A DNA stretch of 23,248 bases, taken from Symbiodinium natans. Lineage: Eukaryota; Sar; Dinophyceae; Suessiales; Symbiodiniaceae. The stretch's first letter is position 1. Every line of letters begins with the position of its first letter. The translations under genes were made by a program, and so were the position numbers. The notes under the pieces are model-generated. The model did not search any database. It worked only from the letters and a program-made list of their open reading frames with translations, and was not told the DNA's origin. The DNA lies in contig CAJNDS010001321.1 of NCBI GenBank assembly GCA_905221605.1, positions 1 through 23,248 of the forward strand, in the 5' to 3' direction. Positions 8,000 to 17,900 of the stretch are shown piece by piece.

Positions 8000-8473
8000 A
8001 GTCGTCGTCGTCGTCGTTATCATCGTTCGCGCGTGGTGCTCTGGCCAATGGATACTCACCTAAACCCTAGACCCCTAGACGTTAAGAGTGTATTTTTTGT
8101 TGCGGGTGCTTTTTTGTTGCGGGTGCGGGGCGCTTTTTTGTTTTGCTGCGGGTGCGGGGCGCGTTCTTTTTTTTGCTGCGGCTGCGGGTGTGGGGGGGCG
8201 CGTTGTTTTTTGCTTTTTGCTGAGGGTGCGGGGGCAACACACGCCAGGTCACTTACTCACCGGGGCGGCCCCCGAAAAAAGCACCCACAGCAAAAAATCA
8301 CTCACAAAAAAAAAGCACGGGTTCCGACCCTAGACCCCAAACCCTAAAGCCTGAACCCTATCTCGTTGAAGGCGCCTCGGAGGGAGGGGGGTCGGACAGT
8401 TTTGACGGGGGGAGGCGTGGACCATGGGAGAAGTGCGATGTGCGGTTGATGGAAGCAAGATTTCCTCAAGCGC
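8000..8473. other. Unique interval with T-rich minisatellite and hairpin
   Basis: Holds a short TCG trinucleotide run (8002-8016) and several imperfect units of a T-run plus GCTGCGGGTGCGGGGCGC at 8093-8236. The segment 8273-8296 is the inverted copy of 8093-8116. Plus-strand open frames here encode only F/C/G-rich low-complexity peptides, so I do not call a gene. Positions 8350-8473 are unique with nothing recognised. Confidence 0.6.
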
Positions 8474-8552
8474 CCTAAACCCTAAACCCTAAACCCTAAA
8501 AACCCTAAAAACCCTAAACCCTAAACCCTAAACCCCAAACCCCAAACCCCAA
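8474..8552. repeat. CCCTAAA array
   Basis: CCCTAAA with CCCTAAAAA and CCCCAAA variants. Confidence 0.85.
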
Positions 8553-8620
8553 ATCGGATCCTTATTCGGAATGAAGGAAAATACCGATTTGCTCAAGGGA
8601 GTCGAACTCCGAAAGGCTAA
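8553..8620 (+). pseudogene. Coding-like island, plus strand
   Basis: The plus strand reads IGSLFGMKENTDLLKGVELR, a protein-like segment between a CCCTAAA array and degenerate repeats. No splice site or family can be assigned with confidence. Confidence 0.3.
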
Positions 8621-8654
8621 ACCCGAAACCCCCTACACCCAACATCCTAAACCC

Positions 8655-8834
8655 AGTCTAGGGTTTGGGGTTTAGGGTTTGGGGTTTTAAGGTTTAGGGT
8701 TTATAGGGTTTATGGGCTTTATAGGGTTTATAGGGTTTATCGGGTTTATAGGGTTTACAGGGTTTGCAGGGTTATAGGGTTTATAGGGTTTACAGGGTTT
8801 ATAGGGTTTATAGGGTTTAGAGGGTTTATAGGGT
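8655..8834. repeat. Degenerate GGGTTTATA nonamer array
   Basis: After a few TTTAGGG units the period changes to nine: about fifteen units of GGGTTTATA with variants (ACA, ATC, GCA, AGA in the last three bases). It is a diverged relative of the perfect array at 21521-21736. Read on the minus strand it encodes KPYKP/NPINP repeats, a by-product and not evidence of a protein. Confidence 0.9.
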
Positions 8835-8903
8835 TTAGCGGCCCGGGGCCTCCTGCGCTCGGTGGCAGGCGGCCGCTCGTTTCGATACCACAAGCTCCTT
8901 GGG
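8835..8903 (-). pseudogene. Coding-like island, minus strand
   Basis: The minus strand reads KELVVSKRAAACHRAQEAPG and reaches a stop in the adjacent repeat. It could be a terminal exon fragment. No family is recognised. Confidence 0.22.
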
Positions 8904-8917
8904 AGAATATGCTTGAG

Positions 8918-9288
8918 GGGTTTGGGGTTTAGGGTTTAGGGTTTAAGGTTTGGGGTTTAGGGTTTAGGGCTTAGGGTTTGAGGTTTAGGGTTTGAACCTT
9001 GAACCCCAAACCCTAGAGCAGTGTCCTGGGGACGATACTGTGGGGCATTTGGGTTTACATTACCCAAGGAAGGTTAACGACTGTCGCAAATGCCCTAGGC
9101 CCTAAACCCTAAATGCTAAACCCTAAACCCTACTCAGCACTTTTGGTCTAAGGTTTAGGGCGTCAGGGTTTTTGTGTTCAGGGTCTGGGCGGTGAGGGCT
9201 TTAGTGTTTGCTGGGGCCCCTAATGAACCCTAAACAGAAGACACGCACTGAAACCTTAAGACCCTAACTACAATCTAAAGCCTTTCAG
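8918..9288. other. Repeat words and unique sequence, no gene
   Basis: TTTAGGG-type units at 8918-8990, short CCCTAAA runs at 9098-9130 and otherwise unique sequence. No convincing coding frame was seen. Confidence 0.6.
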
Positions 9289-9387
9289 CACATAGACTCT
9301 GAGCTGGGCTACGATGTAGACCACAGGGAGGGCGCGGAATTCGAGCAGCACGTCATGGGCGTGGTGGGCTTGATCGGCAGCGTGTGA
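9289..9387 (+). CDS. Probable internal exon, unknown product
   Basis: A plus-strand open segment preceded by a pyrimidine-rich CCTTTCAG acceptor. It reads HIDSELGYDVDHREGAEFEQ and then HVMGVVGLIGSV, followed by a GTGTGA that could serve as a donor (or end the frame with TGA at 9385-9387). The peptide is acidic and ordinary in composition. It is the best exon candidate of the left part and lies on the strand opposite to all genes to the right. The rest of its gene was not found, and 9388-9568 shows no clear continuation. Confidence 0.4.
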   Translation, partial: HIDSELGYDVDHREGAEFEQHVMGVVGLIGSV

Positions 9388-9568
9388 TGGCTGCTCATAT
9401 GCGGGCATGCAGAAACTCTGCCTGGAGAATGTGCACCGCACTCCGCGCAGATATACGGAGAAGCGATAGGACCGATAGGAGCATGAGTCTTATAAGATGA
9501 CTGCTCATCGCGCTCTCCCGCGCAAGCGAGCGACAACAACGTGGGCAGTCCCACCCAGCCTCCCGTGC

Positions 9569-9680
9569 CTAAACCCTAAACCCCGAACCCTAAACCCTAA
9601 AACCCAAACCCCAAACCCTCAACCCTAAACCCTAAACCCTAAACCCTAAACCCTAAACCCTAAACCCTCAACCCTAAACC
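9569..9680. repeat. CCCTAAA array
   Basis: About fourteen units, the central ones perfect, with CCCTCAA variants at both ends of the perfect run. Confidence 0.9.
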
Positions 9681-9719
9681 GCAGCTGGGCAGTGTATCTG
9701 CGACCTAAATCTCCACATC

Positions 9720-9905
9720 TCTGACCCTACTTGGCGGTTCATGTTAAGTTGTAGCTGGGTATAAGTACCCTAAGTAGGGCGAGAAGTATACGTACCATAC
9801 ATATAGCCCTACTTCTGGGGTACCCTAAATGGGGTTAATTATAGGTATACAGCTACCATACTTTATAGACCCCTACTTAAAGCAAACTTACCATACTTAT
9901 CACCC
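9720..9905. repeat. Imperfect repeats of CCCTACTT and ACCATAC
   Basis: CCCTACTT occurs at 9725, near 9808 and near 9871, and inverted at 9772. 9725-9732 against 9772-9779 forms a small hairpin. ACCATAC(W)TATA recurs at 9794, 9855 and 9890. This looks like a decayed tandem repeat or nested fold-back element. No gene is seen. Confidence 0.5.
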
Positions 9906-9950
9906 TGAACCCTAAGCCCTAAACCCTAAATCCTAAATCACGTAGGGGGG

Positions 9951-10045
9951 TAGGGGTTTAGGGGTTTAGGGGTTTAGAGTTTAGGGGTTTAGGGGTTTAG
10001 GGGTTAAGGGGTTTAGGGTTAGGGTTTAGGGTTTAGGGCTTAAAG
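9951..10045. repeat. TTTAGGGG octamer array
   Basis: About eight units carry one extra G (TTTAGGGG), then the array reverts to TTTAGGG at 10010-10040. A block-wise length variant of the telomere-like unit. Confidence 0.9.
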
Positions 10046-10751
10046 CTTACCCAGACCGACTAGACCCTAAGAAATTGTAGGTTTTTAAAAATAACCGGGG
10101 TTTGGAATAGAGAACCGGGTTCTTTAGGGAAACCGGGTTTTCCTAACTCAGCCATTTAGCCACAACCTGTGTGGTTATCTGCTGATTACACAAGACGTCC
10201 TTGTATACCCCTATATCCAACCTTTACAAGCCTCTGAGTATAAGCATCAGAACTCCAGATCCCACCAAAAGCCCAGCAAACCAATCCCATTGTTCAATAG
10301 AATCCCAAACCTGAGCTTTCAAGCTTCCGAAACAATCCCTGCCCGAGAGAAAATCCCAGAAAGATAATGACTTCGATCATTTGCCTGGCGGTGCTCGTCA
10401 TCGAGAGCCATGCCGGGAGCCCCATGCAGGGCTTCATCAAGAAGGGCTTTCAGGGCGTGGGTGCTTTTACATATTTTACATTATCGAGTCTAAACAAATA
10501 CATATATATATATATAGGTTGGAAGCTAAGTTTAAAAGGTTGGCAAAGGGGCTTATTTCTATATGTAGCTTTTTTAGGGTTTATATATTTCGGGTTGAGG
10601 GTCTTTAGGGTTTAGGGTCTTTATATATATATATCGGGTTTAGGGCCTTTATATGTTATATGGGGTTTAGAGCCTTTGAGGGTCTTTGGGACCTTCTTTT
10701 AGGGGGTTCACTCACACAGCCCCACACTTCTCGATTTGTGCCCTGCTCTAC
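10046..10751. other. Transition region with no supported gene
   Basis: Contains three AACCGGG(T)-type words near 10095-10135, unique sequence to about 10480, a TA run at 10501-10516, and GGGTTTATAT-type repeats at 10575-10690. Overlapping short plus-strand frames at 10367-10615 end in repeat translation and are not accepted. The 3' untranslated part of the minus-strand gene ending at 10752 probably lies here. Confidence 0.55.
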
Positions 10752-12862
10752 CTAGTCTTGCTGCGCAGGCAGCAAATACCCCGCCTCCACATATTTCGTG
10801 TAGGCTAATTGCAGAAACCTTTCTGTACAGCGTCGTGTACATAGGGCCGGGTGGACCCTTCGCGAGGTGCGACTGTGCCTTCCGATGAAGTCCTCTGACA
10901 TTTGAACTGAGTAACACAACGGACTGACTACGAAGTCCGAAAATCGGGAAGCCAAGACCAAGTCCTGCAGGGTTTGGTGGTGCAGGCTGTGCAGCTTCGG
11001 TATGAGAACGAATAAACAGCGCTGGCGCTGCACAGCCAAGGACGCCAGCTGGCTATAAAGGTCCAGAAACGCAAGCCCATGCTCACCCAAGGTCGAAGCA
11101 GTGTGACGGTCCAGGAAAATGTCCGCCTCGTACAAACCTCGGAGAAAGTTGTTCAAAGCACGCACGGCCACACCAGACAACCTAAGCATGTCATCCTCGA
11201 ACTCCTGTCCCGCTGTCATGTCCTCGATGAAGTCGCACATTGTCCTTGACAATGAGCCTTTGTACCAGTTCCCGCATGGGAACTGGTTGTTGCTGTCCCA
11301 GCCTATCGTGTCTTTCGTCAGTTTGGTCAAAAGGGCTTGGTGTTTGGTGCGCGCACACCATGCCATGTAAGCCTCCGAAAGGGCCTCGAATCTGGAGTCC
11401 TTTGATCGACCAGGAAACGTCTCGCTGAGCAAAGCGAGAACTGAACCGGCAAAGGTTCGGCAGACGCCTAAGTGACATGTGTGCCACACATCGAACTGGA
11501 ACAGGGTGGCTGCTCTGCCATCTGCGTGCAGCAAACCTTTCAAAGGCGATTGGTCCAGAAAAGGATCAATCTGGCAGAACGTGCTCAGCCAGCTAGGGCT
11601 GCGAGTCAGATGCTCAAACGGATGATCTTTCATCCCTGCAGCGCATAAGTGGCAAATACCCTCCGGTTGCGCAACATCTTTCACCGATTTAACGGCGTGG
11701 TTGAAATTCCGCCGCAAACCCCCGCTCTTCACCAGCCAAGCCCAGTCACCTGTGACTGCAAGAACCACTCCCCACAACTTCTCGCCTGTGCGCTCGTGGC
11801 TTACACCATGGTAAGTAAGGAAGTTGCTCTCGGCGCGGCACTGCTTCAGGATGGCTTGAAACACCCTCTCATTCTGATAGGCCTTCTTGGGCATCGCAGC
11901 CTTGGATGTCTATATGTGTCTTCATTGCGAAACGATGTTTCGTATGTCACGAAAGCAAGATACATCGATAGCTACATTTCACAATTGTTTTGGGCTTCCT
12001 GAATTTACGAAGACAAAAGCTGTGTAAACCCACTTCGCACTATCGCTTGTCTTATTCCTGCAACATGTACAAAGACCAAACCGAAACATGTTCCTACGAC
12101 ATCGGGCCATGCGTCTTGAAGGTACCGGGTGACAAAGCTGTGGCCCTTGAAGTTGGGGCGAAGCTTCACGTAAGGCTTGCGCACATTTGTTGCTCTTGCT
12201 CGACGATCTGCAGGTCTCGCACCCCGGCCTATCATAGAGAACCACGAAGTAACCAAAAAGGGCATTCGTCTCCTTCCTCGCCCCTCATCCCCGTGATACA
12301 GGAGCGGAACAGTCGACTCGAGCTTCAGCCTTCCTTGTGCTGCCAAACGGAAGACGGGGTGGTCCCCGTTGGAGCTCCTGTATCGGGACCAAAATTCTTT
12401 CAAGATACAACGCTCTCTGGTGTGGTCAGGAGCTGTGAGCCCTGTCAAGGTGTGAATGCAATTGGAGTTCACAAGCCACTGGAACCAATCGCGCAAACGG
12501 AGCACTGTGTAATCCAGCTCGCCACGTCCCAGTCGTCTCAAAGGAATAGGAAGGCCGAGCTTACACTGCTTGACCAGTACTCGGTGTGTATCTCTTTCAG
12601 CATTGCTTTCACTACATCTTGCTACTTTCAGCAGCCCTGGACTCTTAGCAGCTGATTCCACTCCAATGTCCCGAACCACGTTCCGGGCCACCCGCACCGC
12701 CGCGGAGCATGAAGCCTTAAGGCGCAGGGGCCATGCATATCGTTGGTTTTGCGCTGGGGCATGCTGATCAAATGGGCATTTGCTTTGCAGGGTTTCGTGT
12801 TGCTGGCAGGGCAACCATGCAAAAGAGAGAGGCAAGCTCTTTGACTCCCACTGCGCAAGCAT
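10752..12862 (-). CDS. Two-exon gene, possible transposase-derived protein
   Basis: Exon 1 is 12862-12116 and exon 2 is 11900-10752, giving 631 residues. The intron (12115-11901) has an apparent GA donor and an AG|G acceptor, phase 0. It removes in-frame sequence and an out-of-frame break, so continuity needs splicing. Visible features: CxxC at about 332-335 (CHLCAAG), FDVWHTCHLG at about 385-394, PKLHSLHH near 550 and SEDFIGRHSR near 585. I recall closely similar proteins as a large unnamed family in Symbiodinium-type genomes. The DxxH segment and the late KLH...E arrangement faintly recall Plavaka/CACTA-type transposases, which is inference only. A stop codon lies directly before the ATG at 12862. 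The neighbouring nuclease-like gene ends 44 bp upstream on the same strand. Confidence 0.72.
11901..12115 (-). other. Intron of the 631-residue protein gene
   Basis: 215 bases. CAAG occurs at both exon-intron borders, so the exact cut is ambiguous. GATGTC near the 5' end and GACATC near the 3' end form a short inverted pair. The intron is free of telomere-like repeats, unlike several others in this window. Confidence 0.55.
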
Positions 12863-12906
12863 CTAGCACAGAAACGTTGAGCGTTGTGCACACACGACAT
12901 GAAGCA

Positions 12907-14269
12907 TTAATTTGTGCTTGGGCGCTTTCTTTTGAATGCCCTCTCATTCGGGCTCGGCTTGTCCCTAAACGATCTGTACACCATATAAGTCATGAAGATA
13001 TCCTCCGAGGTTGCACCTTCCGTGATCGTGTCACCGCCCTGGCGAACATTTCGGCAGCCAGGCCTGCCTAAGCTGGAGCGGGATGCATTTGGGTTCATTG
13101 TTTTTTGATACCGGTTCTTGGTTCGCCAGCCCCTCCCCTTTGGTACCCAAAGGCCCCTACCTAAACCACATAGATATGCATATATATATATATAAACCCT
13201 AAACCCTATATAAACGCTATAGAAACCATAAACCCTATATATACACAAACCTTAAACCCTATATATAATTATACATATATATATATATATATACATATAA
13301 CTCTTAACCCTCTATGTATATATAACCCTAAAACTCTAAAACCCTAAACCCTAAATCCTAAAACCAACCCACAACCACACCATTAGGGTTTTAGGGTTTA
13401 GGGTTTATAGGGGTTAGGGTTTAGGGTTTAGGGTTTAGGAACCCTAAACCCTAAACCCTAAACCCTATAAACCCTACATAAACCCTAAAACCAACCCACA
13501 TCCACACCACACAGTGGGGGGGCTGGGCGGGGAGGGCCGGGCGCACCCTTATCATATACAGGGGAAAGGGCTTAAATATATAGTCTGTGTTGGTATATAC
13601 GTACATTCTTATAAGGGCTTATTCTTGGTCTTTTGAAAGGGTTTAGGGTTTATGTAGGGTTTATTTAGGGTCTATATATGTATGTATATAGAGGGGTTCG
13701 GGTGTATCTAGGGTTTAGGGTTTCGCACACAGTTTTGTCGAGATACCCTGAAACTGATTGATGAGCGAGGCTTCTAACATGGCAGGACCAAAAGCCTCAT
13801 GCGACACGTGCAGGATAACCATTTCTGACCAGGAGTCCACATCACGTTGGTACCCGTACAAATCATTCGACCACCTCCAGAAAGGATCGTGAGTCCAGCC
13901 GAATTTATAGATCATGGGTTCGTACCTTGCCAGATAAGTACCCACAACAGCAAGCGCGTGCTGCAGCACCGCACCCGCAAGCAAGCTCTTGCGAGGCAGA
14001 CGAAGCACAAGTGGCACCTCGAGATCCACGGCGCTTTTCTCAGACATCCGGGAACGCAGGCAATCCATGGCCCTGGGGTTGTCAATCAGAAACTCATCAG
14101 AGCGTCTGTCCCTATCATTCTTAGCGTTCTGGTCTTCGTTGAGAGCTGCGGGTTGTGAGCGTGAGCGAACCGATACTTTGGCACCTTGTGAATCTTTAGA
14201 GCTCGATCGGGAAGTGCTCCATGGAAATGGGCCTTCGGCTTCCTTATATGTGTTGAGAAAAGTGAACAA
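12907..14269 (-). CDS. GIY-YIG-nuclease-like protein, two exons
   Basis: Exon 1 is 14269-13747 and exon 2 is 13067-12907, joined by a GT-AG intron in phase 1 (AG|G acceptor), giving 227 residues. Residues 1-60 are polar and probably disordered. The domain follows: YKFGWT at 121-126, Arg near 132 (DPFWRWS) and Glu166 in GPAMLEASLINQF. This is the Y-K-x-G-x-T / R / E order of GIY-YIG and T5orf172 endonucleases. After the junction comes GRPGCRNVRQGGDT and a conserved-looking YMVYRSF tail. That the frame resumes exactly at GRPGCRN across a 679-base repeat-filled intron is strong support for the model. Family assignment rests on motif order. I also recall this architecture as a common dinoflagellate family. 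An earlier 5' exon is possible, because the first residues look unremarkable. Confidence 0.75.
13068..13746 (-). repeat. Intron filled with telomere-like and TA repeats
   Basis: The 679-base intron contains CCCTATATAAAC-type repeats and TA microsatellites (13170-13330) and two direct 26-base copies beginning CCTAAAACCAACCCACA (13357-13382 and 13484-13509). Between these copies lies a TTTAGGG array facing a CCCTAAA array (13384-13480). A G-rich patch (13514-13541) and degenerate TTTAGGG/TA words (13630-13725) follow. Confidence 0.8.
13357..13509. repeat. Palindromic telomere-like array between direct repeats
   Basis: TTTAGGG units (13384-13438) meet CCCTAAA units (13440-13485) head to head. 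The variant GGGTTTATA sits at mirrored positions in both arms. The whole is flanked by direct copies of a 26-base motif with one mismatch. A third, 28-base copy of that motif is at 23176-23203. Confidence 0.85.
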
Positions 14270-14289
14270 TGCACTTTACAATTTATGAA

Positions 14290-14999
14290 GCTGGAGAGCA
14301 AAACATTTGTCAAGGCACTGAGCGATGGCGCGTGAGTAACTCCATGAGCTCACATTCCACAGTGTCACACATAGTTTGGGAGGCCATCAACTTGCTACAC
14401 ATCGCATTGGGCGGCATTGAGCAGCCATCGGGAACTAAGCGCTATAGAAAATGGGCCCAAAATCTTCAGACCAGATACATGTATCCAGAAGGGGTGCAAG
14501 GGGCAGCTGCGAATGGACTGGCACGGCCGATCGGGTCTGAGGTCCTGGCTCCAGCCCCGATTTCTGCGGAGAGTCCGCGCGCTACGTGTCCAGGCTTGGT
14601 ACCTGGCGGGGCTCCGTTTTGGGAAAGCTTAGTTTCGGGATGGACAGGGATCACTTCTGACAAGAGCCTTCGGAGGTCATGCAGTTTTGCTTTGGCCCCG
14701 CATGAATCGTTGCTGAAGCCTTGCGGTGAAAACCACAAGCACCCAGTCCCCTTAAGGAACGTTGAGACATGTCATGCCTGAGGCCCTCTGCTCTCTGAAG
14801 TACATATGATGAATGTGTGTCGAAAGTTCAACGGACAAGGCCGGACGATTGGTTGGCCTACATGGTGCGAAGTGGCAGCCAGGGCCTCAAGTAAGGCATG
14901 GTGTTCACATGTCAGCGACACATCACAAGCAGCAGGTTAAGCCCGCTACTTGTTAAACAAACCTCAAGTCGATCGGCGTCACCGCTCTGATCACCACCC
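14290..14999 (-). other. Interval with two weak exon candidates
   Basis: Between the nuclease-like gene and the gene ending at 15000. On the minus strand 14738-14466 is open and includes AKLHDLRRLLSEVIPVHPET; 14417-14320 is open in another frame and includes MASQTMCDTVECELMELLTR. Both look protein-like, so either may be a 5' exon of the downstream gene or of a separate one. A plus-strand frame across 14269-14781 covers the same bases and is less convincing. Splice borders were not resolved. Confidence 0.3.
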
Positions 15000-17900
15000 C
15001 TACTTCTTACCACTCTTCCCCCTGACCCTTTTGGCCGGAGGATCTCCACCAGTTGCCTTCGTGGCTGGCCTTGGTTTGGCCTGCGCGGCTCTCGGAGTTC
15101 TGTCGAAGAACTTCTTGGCATTCCTGCGAAGTGGGTATATTCTGAGATTCCGGGGGTCCTTCTTGTGGGTTGGCGGGTTTGGGTTTAGGGTTTATCCAGT
15201 GTTATTAATAAAAAACCGAAACAAACGGGTTTCTAATTGTATATGACTTGGGGACTTGGGGTTTAGATACATAGATCGAGGGTTGAGGGCGCCGATACGG
15301 TTTAGGGAGTTTAGGGTTGGTTCACAAGACCCTTCTACGAATTTAGCAACAAGAAGCTCCGAACTACAGAATCCAGTCCTGATGCGAGTCTCGGCAGCCA
15401 CAGCCTTGCTGCACCTTGTGGGACCCAAGTCTTCGGTTGAGAACTGCTTTGGTTGTATTCAGGGTTGCGACATGTACTGCAAAGAAGAAGGTTGCAAGTA
15501 CATATACGATTGAAGCTGAGACTTCTACACAAACGTGGCTTCCTTCATCCTGGATTCGGCAGTGATCAGGAACCTGAGGTGCATCTATAGGAGATTACAT
15601 AGGACTCCTTGCATCTAACTCTCAAAGCAAGAAGCAGCGAGAAGTATTTGGGCAAGACACTTTGCATCTTTCCAGCCATTCATGTCACCCTCACTCAAGA
15701 CTAGCTGGCAACGCTCGTGTTGGTCCTCCATCTTGGTAACTTCAGCCTCCAAGGTCTGGACGTGCCTGGGCTGGCTCTGGCATCAGGCTCCGGGCTGGGA
15801 TTAGGTAGGTTCTTTCGGCTGGGTTTATTGGGTGCAGGTTGGTGGCTTCTGCACATCGGGCTCTGCGTAATTCTTTGTAAGATCCTTGATGAGGCCTCGA
15901 ACTTTCGAGAGTTTGCCCAGCAGGGACTCACAGAACTTGGTGAGGGCGTCGCCGGTCTGCAGTTTCGGTTTGGGGTTTAGGGGCGAAAGTCATTCAATCA
16001 TTCAGGGCCATAGGCAGGCCTTGATATGCTCAGCTGTCTTGGAGGCTTGCTGGTGTTGGGCTTCGGCGCTCTTCTCGTAGGCGCAAATCCGATCAAACGA
16101 AGAAGTCAACTTCACAGGTCCACTAGCCTGAGTGCCACGAGCATCCGCCATATTAACCCCGACACAGGAAAGCAACAGAAGACCCGATCGGAGAATGTAT
16201 TGCTTGCAGAGGAACCACCTCGGCATCAGTTGTCCTTTCTTCTTGGGACAAGACCTCTTTCCTGCTTCCAGTCTCCCTGACTGTCACCCAGAACTCCTCC
16301 TCTCCGTCGTACAAGTTCTTCCTGAATGGGCATATATGTTTGTACATAAAGCATGCCTCGACCCTCCCCTATATACCATCTTGGTCCACTCTATATTGTG
16401 AAAGTCCCCAACCGGCAATGGCTGTCGCCCATGGTGCGGCAGAACTTGATGGCTCCATCAATTCTGGACCTGATGCTATCGAAAAGTTAACGAGCCAAGC
16501 CCCAAAAAACGTAGTCTACATGTACCGAGGAGTGTGCTGCGGCCAGCCGAGTTCGGACTTCATGTCGCTTGCACTGTACCAGCCCTCGTCCACTTTAAGA
16601 GTGTACTTCTCTTTCCTCGATACGATTCGCTCCAGCTTGCCAAAGAAAGCATCCTCGAAAACGTGGCAGGGCTTATTGGGGAAGCAGGGGTTCTCATATG
16701 GCCATGGATCGAACTATGCACACATAGGTCCTTCAGGAAATTGCAATCGCGCAGGAGCATCGCCATCTCCTTCTTGTTTCCTTCGTCCCAGTGTTTCTTT
16801 GCGAATTCCGGGGCCTCGTACGTTTTTTTTCTTCTTGTGAGCCTTCATCATTCTGTTCAGTCGTGATCTCGCTGCCAGAAACAGTTTCTCCTCCATCCAA
16901 GAAGCATCAAGATCCCACCCCCGCACGCACTGGTAAACGAGATCACAAAAACACATATAGATACAAATGATTGTTGTCCTGGCGTGTTGGGGCCTTCTTC
17001 TCTGCAGGTTCTTCGACTTTCGTTGGGCTTGCTTTTGGCGGCGCTGAGAGCGCACAGGGCGCTGGAGGCGCGCGAGCGGGGGTTGCGATTGGGCGAGGGT
17101 TTGCTTTGGTGCTGCTGGCCTGCAAGTCCTTGCAATCCAGGGGCTCACCTACCCCAGCCTTGGAAACCGAGCTTGGTTCCGGAGCTTCCGCTTTCACGGC
17201 AGCCGGGATAGCAGCCGCGAGCATTTGTTTCAAATCAGCATCATCCAGGTCCTTGCGATTTTCCCCGGTAGAAATGCTAAAATTCGCTTGCAAGTTAAAG
17301 TTCACTTGGACACACATGTGGTCTCATTTAACAAAGTGCGATGACGTGCAGCCAGGCGGCATCAACCTGGACCACCTCGTCACTTAGATTGTCGTGGGGT
17401 AGCCCAGCCAAACGAAGTTCATCGGAAGTAGCCTCGATCGTTTTTGGGTTCACATAGAGGGTTTGGGCTTGTGTGTTTGGGGTTTATATAGGCTTTAGAC
17501 AGGAGTGCTCTCTACACAGGGCTTCTTACATTGAGGGTTCTTGAAGGTGTCAGGGGCTTTATTGCATTTCAGATCAGAAGCGGGGAGGGTAGCGGCGTGC
17601 ATCAGAGCGTTGGTGTCCTCGCCTGTTATCTTTTCCTTGGAACGACTTAAATTCTTTACAGGCTTCGATCAAAACATGGCAAGAGCACCGGCATGGTGCA
17701 TATATAGATGGTTTTGCTGGGAGGCATCTGCGGTTGCATCAACCACGGCTGGCGTGCGGAGATCCTTCTTTTTTTTGGCTGATGTATTGTTCAGCATGTA
17801 AGGGTTTATAGGGTTTAGGGTTTAGGGAGTGTTTATATATAGGTTGTATTTAGGGTGTGTGGGGTTTATGGGGTTTATGGGGTGTAGGGTTTATATATAT

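Noticed and set aside
8033-8347. Plus-strand open frames with many C, F and G
   Set aside because: Low-complexity translation of a T-rich minisatellite.
8687-8834. Minus-strand KPYKP/NPINP repeat protein
   Set aside because: It is the nonamer array translated; no signal outside the repeat supports a repeat protein.
1-10370. A true chromosome end (telomere) at the left of the window
   Set aside because: The arrays switch orientation many times and are split by unique islands, unlike a single terminal array; interstitial or subtelomeric repeats fit better.
10367-10615. Two overlapping plus-strand frames
   Set aside because: They end in TA and TTTAGGG repeats and show no motif.
11119-12655. 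Plus-strand open frames opposite the transposase-like gene
   Set aside because: Antisense shadows of well-supported minus-strand exons.
10752-14269. CACTA-type terminal inverted repeats bounding the gene pair
   Set aside because: No matching inverted ends were found near 10.4-10.7 kb and 14.3-14.9 kb by eye.
13847-14288. Plus-strand frames opposite the nuclease-like exon
   Set aside because: Antisense shadows; the minus strand carries the recognisable motif order.
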